Shown here: positions 59,192 through 64,000 of the stretch, one piece after another
Position numbering within the stretch: the stretch's first letter is position 1
Layout: every line of letters begins with the position of its first letter
From: Actinomadura sp. K4S16
GTDB lineage: Bacteria; Actinomycetota; Actinomycetes; Streptosporangiales; Streptosporangiaceae
Reading direction: 5' to 3'
NCBI RefSeq assembly: GCF_008327685.1
Contig: NZ_BDDE01000013.1
Span: 558,001-622,000 of the forward strand
Length of the DNA: 64,000 bases
The notes under the pieces: generated by a model
Database searches by the model: none
The model's input: the letters and a program-made list of their open reading frames with translations, nothing else
Told to the model about the DNA's origin: nothing
Position numbers and translations under genes: made by a program

Positions 59192-60193
59192 ATGAGCGGC
59201 GACCATACGAACCGCCCCGTCCACGGCACCGCGGCAGGCGACGCGTACGTCGCGCTGCCCCCCACCGCGGTCGACGCCGTCCCGTCCGGCGCGACCCGGC
59301 TGATCGTGGCCTGGCCCGGTTTCGACCCGCCCCGGACGGCGGGCGCGCTGGCCACGGCGATCCCGATGACGGGCGTGCCGGTGTGGCGCGTCTACCTCGA
59401 CCTGCCGGGCCGCTCGCCCGGCGGCCTCGGCTCCGGCGCGATCCTGGAGACCGAGAGCATCGAGGCGTACTGCGCGGCCGTGGAGAACGCCGTCGAGCGG
59501 CTGCCGGACGCGCTCGCGCAGATCCGCCGCGACCTCGACGTCCCGGACGGTCCCGTCGGCCTCGCGGGCTTCAGCGCGGGCGGTGCCGCCGCCCTGCTCG
59601 CGGTGGCGCGCGGCGCCGTGCCGGTGAGCACCGCCGCGGTCGTGGCTCCCGTCGTCGCCCCGGCGCGGGCCGCGCGGGCGGTGGAGAAGCGGTCCGGCCG
59701 GGAGCGCGCGTGGTCGGAGCACGCCGTCGCGCTCGCCGACCGGCTCGACCTCGGTTCGCTCGCCGCCGACATCGCCGGACGGGACGCCCCGGTCCTGCTC
59801 GTCGGCGGCGCCAAGGACCGCGTCGTCCCCGCACGGGAGATCACCGCGCTCCGCGACGAGCTGCGCAGGCACGGCGGCCGGGCGGAGTCGACCACGTTCC
59901 GGATGGCCCACGCGCTCGCCGCCGAGCCGGGCACCGAGCCCCGCCCGCCGATCACCGAGGCCGTCCGGGTCGACGGCGTCCTCACCGACTGGTTCCGCGA
60001 CCGTCTCGCCACCGCGGCGCCCGGGGCCGCCGCCTCGGAGACGGCACGGCCCGGGGCCGGTGCGGGGGACGCCGAAGCGGAAGGCGACACGCAGCCGATG
60101 GCGCGCCGCCACGGTTCGTGGACGTCCGGCGCGCAGGACGCCGAGGACGCCCAGGACGAGCGGACGGGCGCCGGGCTGGGCCACGGGTTCTGA
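59192..60193 (+). CDS. Alpha/beta hydrolase (acyl-peptidase/esterase-like)
   Basis: A 333-residue cytoplasmic serine hydrolase. The nucleophile elbow is LAGFSAGGAAAL (Ser near residue 130), the acid is in LVGGAKDRVVP and the His in RMAHALAA. The last 45 residues are disordered (Ala/Glu/Gly/Asp-rich) and probably outside the fold. AGGAGCTGACGTACCG precedes the ATG. It is a single gene with its own terminator; the substrate is not readable. Confidence 0.83.
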   Translation: MSGDHTNRPVHGTAAGDAYVALPPTAVDAVPSGATRLIVAWPGFDPPRTAGALATAIPMTGVPVWRVYLDLPGRSPGGLGSGAILETESIEAYCAAVENAVERLPDALAQIRRDLDVPDGPVGLAGFSAGGAAALLAVARGAVPVSTAAVVAPVVAPARAARAVEKRSGRERAWSEHAVALADRLDLGSLAADIAGRDAPVLLVGGAKDRVVPAREITALRDELRRHGGRAESTTFRMAHALAAEPGTEPRPPITEAVRVDGVLTDWFRDRLATAAPGAAASETARPGAGAGDAEAEGDTQPMARRHGSWTSGAQDAEDAQDERTGAGLGHGF

Positions 60194-60229
60194 CCGCCCG
60201 GCGGGCACGCCGAGGCGCCCGCCGGGCGG
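60194..60229. terminator. Terminator between hydrolase and rlpA-like gene
   Basis: Perfect 13-bp stem CCGCCCGGCGGGC / GCCCGCCGGGCGG with a 10-base loop starting at the hydrolase stop. It can serve both convergent genes. Confidence 0.8.
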
Positions 60230-60246
60230 GTGGAGAACCAACGGGA

Positions 60247-60870
60247 TCAGCCCCTGGACAGGACCTCGTAGCGGACGGGGATGACACCCGACCCGGTGCC
60301 GCCGACCTTCTGCATCGCGGCCTTGGACAGGTCCAGGCAGCGTCCGCCCGCGTACGGGCCGCGGTCGTTGATGCGGACGACGACCGAACGGTCGTTGTTC
60401 TTGTTGGTCACGCGGACCTTCGAACCCATCGGCAGCGTCTTGTGCGCGGCCGTCAGCTCGCTCGGGTCGAAGGCCTCGCCGCTCGCGGTCATCTGGCCCT
60501 CCCAGTAATAGGAGGCCTCACACGAACCCGAGTCCACGACCTTGTACTGCTTCTTCTTCTTCTTGGGCTTCGCCACGCTCGCGGCCTCGCTGTCGGACTT
60601 CGACGACTTCTTCTTCTTGGGAGTCTTCGAAGGTGACGGCTCCGGAGAGCGGGGCCGACCCCGGCCGGCCCGGGTCGGCTCGCCGTGCGGACGGTCCGCC
60701 AGCGGGTCCGCGGACTGGGGCGCGGTCTGCGCCGCCGATGCCGGTTCGGCGGTGCCGCCGCCCCCGGCCAGGGCGAACGCGCCCGCGGCCAGGACGGCGA
60801 CGGCGGCGCCGGAGACGATCAGGATTGTCGTGAGGCGCGCTCGAAGAAGACGCCTGACAGGGCTACCCAC
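60247..60870 (-). CDS. RlpA-like double-psi beta-barrel protein (cell-wall hydrolase family)
   Basis: A 207-residue exported protein. It has an N-terminal signal-anchor helix (LTTILIVSGAAVAVLAAGAFALAG), a low-complexity linker with Lys clusters (TPKKKKSSKS, KPKKKKKQ), and a C-terminal RlpA barrel: ASYYWEGQMTASGEAFDP, LTAAHKTLPMGSKVRVTN, VVVRINDRGPYAGGRCLDLS. RlpA proteins cut denuded glycan strands; the Asp of INDRGP and the preceding strand are conserved. GTG 60870 follows AAAGGACTCCTCT. It is transcribed behind a long structured leader that may be a riboswitch. Confidence 0.88.
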   Translation of the reverse strand: MGSPVRRLLRARLTTILIVSGAAVAVLAAGAFALAGGGGTAEPASAAQTAPQSADPLADRPHGEPTRAGRGRPRSPEPSPSKTPKKKKSSKSDSEAASVAKPKKKKKQYKVVDSGSCEASYYWEGQMTASGEAFDPSELTAAHKTLPMGSKVRVTNKNNDRSVVVRINDRGPYAGGRCLDLSKAAMQKVGGTGSGVIPVRYEVLSRG

Positions 60871-60900
60871 AGAGGAGTCCTTTGTTAGGGGACAGGACCC

Positions 60901-61030
60901 CGGACGCCCGGCGGATCTCACCGCCGTGTCTCTCGCGCGGCGTGGTCGGGCGAACGTCGGCCGTCCCCCGGATCCCCCGCCGCCTGCGGGCTCCTCAGCC
61001 CGCTCCGCGCCGCTTTCTCAGGCGCGTCCG
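60901..61030 (-). promoter_or_regulatory. Structured 5' leader of the rlpA-like gene, possible c-di-AMP (ydaO) riboswitch
   Basis: The leader is more than 350 bases long. Its 5' segment CGGACGC (minus strand, 61030-61024) can pair perfectly with GCGTCCG (60907-60901), closing a domain that holds GGCGGGGGATCCGG, GACACGGCGGTGAGATCCGC and, just outside, GTCCTGTCCCCTAAC. These blocks resemble the conserved elements of the ydaO class, and that class regulates Rpf, NlpC/P60 and RlpA-like wall enzymes in actinomycetes. The assignment is by eye only; covariance-model scoring would decide. Confidence 0.38.
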
Positions 61031-61183
61031 CTTCCTCGCGGATCGGCGTCCGGCAGGTGCGGCTGGAAAGGCATCTTCACTTTTCATTGCTGAAGAGCCG
61101 CACAAGTCCCTGACCGTACGTTGTGTCCCCGGCAGATCAAGACGTAGAGCCGGGGTTTGTGGGCTTTGTCACCTCACCTTTTG

Positions 61184-61211
61184 CTCTGCGAAGCTGATCA
61201 ACTTCGCAGAG
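61184..61211. repeat. Perfect 10-bp-stem inverted repeat
   Basis: CTCTGCGAAG (61184-61193) / CTTCGCAGAG (61202-61211), loop of 8. It lies in the AT-richer region upstream of the rlpA-like leader. There is no U-rich tail on either side, so an operator or leader hairpin is more likely than a terminator. Confidence 0.6.
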
Positions 61212-61289
61212 TGACCGCATTTCAAGATCGTCTTTACTCAGTGTATACCGCTTATCTCGGACGGATAACAAAAGGTCCGGCACAACGGA

Positions 61290-61330
61290 ACGGGGCGGTC
61301 CGGAGGGAGATAGTCCCCCTCCGGACCGCC
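61290..61330 (-). terminator. Strong terminator of the 61359 gene
   Basis: Perfect 16-bp stem GGGGCGGTCCGGAGGG / CCCTCCGGACCGCCCC with a 9-base loop, 29 bp beyond the stop codon on the minus strand. Confidence 0.85.
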
Positions 61331-61358
61331 CCGTGACCTGGGACGACGTGCCCCGCGA

Positions 61359-62204
61359 TCAGCCCCGCCCGGACACCAGCGGAATGCCCGGCGCCTTCGT
61401 CAGCGACCCCACCTTCGGCAGGCCGAGCGCGGACGCGTCCGGCATGGACAGCGGACCGTCCGCCGTCCCGCCGGACCGCTCCCGCGCTTTCAGGACGTCC
61501 ACCACGCTGCCTTCGGACCGGCCGAGACCCCCGGCCTTGGCCACGGTGCCCTCGACCTGGCCGAGCAGGTCGCCGGAAGGCGTCCCGGTCGCGTGCCGGG
61601 CGTTCGGCGCGAGCACCTGGCGGGCCGGCAGGCCGCCGGGGCTCACGGAGCCGAGCAGGGACGGCAGGCTCGGCAGCCCCGGCAGCGTTCCCGGACCGGC
61701 CATGCTGATGGGCGCCTCGGCGGCCCGGGCGTTCGGCAGGACCGGTCCCGCGCCGTCGGCCGGCTTGCCGGTGCGCAGGAGCTTTCCGCCGGTCAGGCCC
61801 TTGCCGAGACCGCCGATGGGCAGGCCCTTGCCGAGGTCGCCGAGCAGCGTCCCCGTAAGGTCGCCCGTCCCCCCGGACGGGACGGGCAGCTCCGTCCCCG
61901 CGTGGCGGTCGCGAGCGGTGCGCAGCCCCTGGCCCGCCGGGGCGGCCCGGAGCACTCCGTCGGCGGCGCCGGTGCCGACCTCGGCGGCTCGGCCGGCCGC
62001 CCCGGCGACCGGGGCGGGGAGCGTCCGCATGACGCCGTTGCCCGCCGCGGCGGCCTCGTAGAGGAGCCGCGTGGACGGGCCGATCGCCGCGCTCGGCGCC
62101 GCCTTCGCGGGTACGGCGTCCGTGGGCGCGGCCGCCACCGCGAGCGCGGCGACGAACGAGCCGAGGACGGTTGCTCCGAGCAGGCTTCTGGCTGAGCGGT
62201 TCAT
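61359..62204 (-). CDS. Secreted hypothetical protein, Gly/Leu/Pro-rich
   Basis: A 281-residue exported protein I do not recognise. The signal peptide is residues 1-30 (LLGATVLGSFVAALAVAAAPTDA). The mature part is low in Cys and aromatic residues and has repeated GLGKGL, GGLGKGLTGG and LPSLPSLLG stretches, suggesting flexible or amphipathic structure. No anchor or C-terminal helix is seen. ATG 62204 follows GGGGGAAAAGA. It is a single gene with a strong terminator. Confidence 0.75.
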   Translation of the reverse strand: MNRSARSLLGATVLGSFVAALAVAAAPTDAVPAKAAPSAAIGPSTRLLYEAAAAGNGVMRTLPAPVAGAAGRAAEVGTGAADGVLRAAPAGQGLRTARDRHAGTELPVPSGGTGDLTGTLLGDLGKGLPIGGLGKGLTGGKLLRTGKPADGAGPVLPNARAAEAPISMAGPGTLPGLPSLPSLLGSVSPGGLPARQVLAPNARHATGTPSGDLLGQVEGTVAKAGGLGRSEGSVVDVLKARERSGGTADGPLSMPDASALGLPKVGSLTKAPGIPLVSGRG

Positions 62205-62422
62205 TCTTTTCCCCCGGGGTTTTCGGATTGACCCTGCACATGCGGTGTGCGGCCGAGAAGGCGATGAATCCCGGCGCACCGTCGAGCGGGGAGGCTAGTA
62301 CACCCCGGTGGCGCGCACGGCCGATTCGAAAATGACTTGGGGAAAACCGAAGGATCTCCATGGAGTGATCATCGACATCGCACGAATCAGCAAATGCCGA
62401 TAATTCTCGACAAAACAGAACG

Positions 62423-62446
62423 GGGGCGCCCCGAAGGGCACCCCCG
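62423..62446 (-). terminator. Rho-independent terminator of the diiron protein gene
   Basis: On the minus strand: stem GGGGGTGCCC-TTCG-GGGCGCCCCC (one mismatch) followed by the T-rich tail GTTCTGTTTTGTC. It is a tetraloop hairpin, 18 bp after the stop codon. Confidence 0.85.
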
Positions 62447-62463
62447 CCTGGCGGGCTCGCGGG

Positions 62464-63570
62464 CTACTCGACCGCGCCGAGGGAGATGGCCTCGTCGACC
62501 TCGTCCTTGCGGGCGGCGAGTTCCGCCGCGTAGCGCTCCTCGTCGACCTTCTCGGCGATCTCCTCGTCCTGCCTCATGAGGGCCTCCAGGTCGGCCTTGG
62601 CGTTGTCGAGGACGCCCATGTCCGCATAGGCGGCCTGCACCTTGTCGCCCCAGAGCCCCACGTCCCGGACGCACGGGACGATGCGGCTGAAGAGCAGGGA
62701 CTGGTAAAGCGTGAACATGTCGGAGTTGTCGACGTACTCCATGCACCGTTCCACCGGCATGTCGAGCTGCTCGAAGACCTCGCGCCCCTTGAAGCGGTCG
62801 CGCATCAGGTAGCAGCCCTCGACGACGAACTCCTGCCGCTCGGCCCGCTCCTTGTCGGTGAGCTCGGCGTAGTAGTCCTTGAGCGCGAGCCGCCCGAAGG
62901 CGACGTGGCGTGCCTCGTCCTGCATGACGTACGCGAGGAGCTGCTTGACCAGCGGGTTGGTCGACATGTCGCGGTACAGCCCGAACGCGGCGAGGGCGAG
63001 GCCCTCGATGAGGACCTGCATGCCGAGGTAGGGCAGGTCCCAGCGGCTGTCCTCCAGCGACTCGGCGAGCAGCTTCGCCAGGTCCTGGTTGATCGGGTAG
63101 TACATGCCGATCTTCTCGTGCACGAACTTCCCGTACAGCTCGACGTGCCGCGCCTCGTCCATGGTCTGGGTGGCGGCGTAGAACTTCGAGTCCAGGTCCG
63201 GGACGGACTGGACGATGCGCGCCGACACGTTCAGCGCGCCCTGCTCGCCGTGCAGGAACTGGCTGAACAGCCAGGAGCCCTGGTGGCGGCCGAACTCGTC
63301 CCGCTCCTTCTGGGACATCTTCTCCCAGATGTCGGACCCGAACAGCGGGTTGAAGTTCTCCGGCAGGCCGGCGACGTTGATCGGATCGACCTCAAGGTCC
63401 CAGTCGATGCGCTTCTGCGCGTCCCACTGCTTGTCCTTGCCCTTCTGGTACAGGTTCAGCAGCCGGTCGCGGCCTTCGTCGTACTCCCAGGTGAAGCGGG
63501 TGTCGCCCGCCATCGGGACGTTCCACGTGTCCGTGGGGACAGGCGTGGCGTAGAGGTCGTAGGAACTCAC
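62464..63570 (-). CDS. R2-like ferritin-superfamily diiron protein
   Basis: A 368-residue four-helix-bundle protein. Six candidate metal ligands are in the expected order: Glu109 (LHGEQGAL), Glu139 and His142 (MDEARHVELY), Glu189 (LIEGLALAAFG), Glu219 and His222 (QDEARHVAFGR). This is the pattern of ribonucleotide-reductase R2, R2-like oxidases and diiron N-oxygenases. No R1 gene is near, so an oxidase or oxygenase role is more likely than nucleotide reduction; the substrate is unknown. GTG 63570 follows GGAGGATCCCCCC. A strong palindrome stands in its promoter. Confidence 0.82.
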   Translation of the reverse strand: MSSYDLYATPVPTDTWNVPMAGDTRFTWEYDEGRDRLLNLYQKGKDKQWDAQKRIDWDLEVDPINVAGLPENFNPLFGSDIWEKMSQKERDEFGRHQGSWLFSQFLHGEQGALNVSARIVQSVPDLDSKFYAATQTMDEARHVELYGKFVHEKIGMYYPINQDLAKLLAESLEDSRWDLPYLGMQVLIEGLALAAFGLYRDMSTNPLVKQLLAYVMQDEARHVAFGRLALKDYYAELTDKERAERQEFVVEGCYLMRDRFKGREVFEQLDMPVERCMEYVDNSDMFTLYQSLLFSRIVPCVRDVGLWGDKVQAAYADMGVLDNAKADLEALMRQDEEIAEKVDEERYAAELAARKDEVDEAISLGAVE

Positions 63571-63631
63571 GGGGGGATCCTCCTCCAGGGGTGACGCCGC
63601 ACGATCGCGACGCGGGTGTGCACCGCCCATG

Positions 63632-63660
63632 GCTTTACATGACTTCGTAACATGTAAAGC
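63632..63660. promoter_or_regulatory. Palindrome GCTTTACATG-N9-CATGTAAAGC upstream of the diiron gene
   Basis: Perfect 10-bp arms (63632-63641 and 63651-63660), AT-rich in a GC-rich setting, 62-90 bp upstream of the GTG start. It looks like a TetR-family operator; no tetR gene is adjacent. Confidence 0.75.
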
Positions 63661-63760
63661 GCGCGGAGGCCAGGGAGTCGCCGGAATCCGTCACGGAAGC
63701 GCCACCGAACACAGCCGCCCGCGACCCCCGTGGAGAGGGTGCGGGCGGAAGTGTCCCGGG

Positions 63761-64000
63761 TCAGCGGGACTGGAGGGCGTCCAGGCCGACGGCCTGGGCG
63801 ATGACGAGCCGGCGGTCGATGCGCGGATCGTTGATCTCGATGACGTAGCGGTCGCGGAAGCCGAACTTCTTGTCGACGCTGAAGACCACCTGGTCGCCGG
63901 CGTAGAAGTCGAAGTGGTACGGCCAGGCGAACGGCAGGTTCTCCACGTACGGGATGAAGTTCCAGACCCGCCGCAGCACGGCCACGAACTTGTTGCGCTC
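63761..64000 (-). CDS. Phospholipid scramblase-related / LURP-one-like protein, 5' end outside window
   Basis: The last 79 codons of a gene that begins beyond the right edge. The sequence (IPYVENLPFAWPYHFDFYAG, VDKKFGFRDRYVIEINDPRI, DRRLVIAQAVGLDAL) fits the C-terminal barrel strands and final helix of the scramblase-related/LURP-one family seen in actinobacteria. The ATG/GTG at 63985 is internal; the frame is open to base 64000. Role unknown. Confidence 0.7.
   Translation of the reverse strand, partial: ERNKFVAVLRRVWNFIPYVENLPFAWPYHFDFYAGDQVVFSVDKKFGFRDRYVIEINDPRIDRRLVIAQAVGLDALQSR

Noticed and set aside
61184..61211. Rho-independent terminator
   Set aside because: Good stem, but no T-rich tail on either strand and no gene end close by; kept as an inverted repeat of unknown role.

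Overview
The window is chromosomal DNA of a high-GC filamentous actinomycete. Its traits (mycothiol amidase Mca, ECF sigma SigE, many two-component and one-component regulators, GTG starts, leaderless promoters, IclR/TetR/GntR/PucR regulators, a PASTA-less Ser/Thr kinase, mycobacterial-type lipid genes) suggest the Streptosporangiales, most likely an Actinomadura-like member of the Thermomonosporaceae. The genus is inferred from gene content and repeat style, not from a marker gene. No rRNA, tRNA, prophage, integrase, insertion sequence or CRISPR array was seen.

Layout. 1-7.5 kb: end of an acyl-CoA synthetase, a GAF-LuxR regulator, two MFS exporters, a Tat-type polysaccharide deacetylase and mca. 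7.6-13.4 kb: a NarL-type two-component pair, a GC-rich 53-bp tandem repeat, an envelope coiled-coil protein, a crotonase and a short Rho. 13.4-24.6 kb: Ser/Thr kinase, a second acyl-CoA synthetase, sigE, several alpha/beta hydrolases beside their TetR and GlxA-type regulators, two surface or lipoproteins (LPVTG protein, L,D-transpeptidase) and YceI. 24.7-34.4 kb: an orphan histidine kinase, a glutamate-cysteine ligase family enzyme, an OmpR two-component operon with a DUF4173 membrane protein, NUDIX, GntR and PucR regulators. 34.8-38.2 kb: an accessory-looking patch with an orphan peptide-permease subunit, a truncated Rpn-like gene, a HigBA-type toxin-antitoxin pair and a LysE/Lrp pair.

38.3-54.9 kb is the most interesting part: a complex-lipid locus. 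It holds crotonyl-CoA carboxylase/reductase, a one-module type I polyketide synthase (ACP-KS-AT-degenerate DH-KR-ACP-degenerate ACP-TE), a DHA2 exporter, a GT1 glycosyltransferase, an MmpL transporter and a fatty-acyl-AMP ligase. The gene set is what is expected for a mycobacterial-style lipid: the ligase activates a fatty acid and loads the N-terminal ACP, the synthase adds one (probably alkylmalonyl) unit and reduces the ketone to a hydroxyl, TE releases it, the glycosyltransferase may decorate it, and MmpL and the DHA2 protein may export it. The PKS/exporter divergent promoter and the ligase promoter share the palindrome TTGTCA-N6-TGACAA, so the three transcription units are probably one regulon.

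55-64 kb: a zinc-ribbon protein, a membrane-anchored protein with a long xxPxHx hexapeptide repeat, an IclR regulator with its operator, DUF1232, an alpha/beta hydrolase, an RlpA-like protein behind a long structured leader (possible c-di-AMP riboswitch), a secreted protein, an R2-like diiron protein behind a strong palindrome, and the end of a scramblase-related gene.
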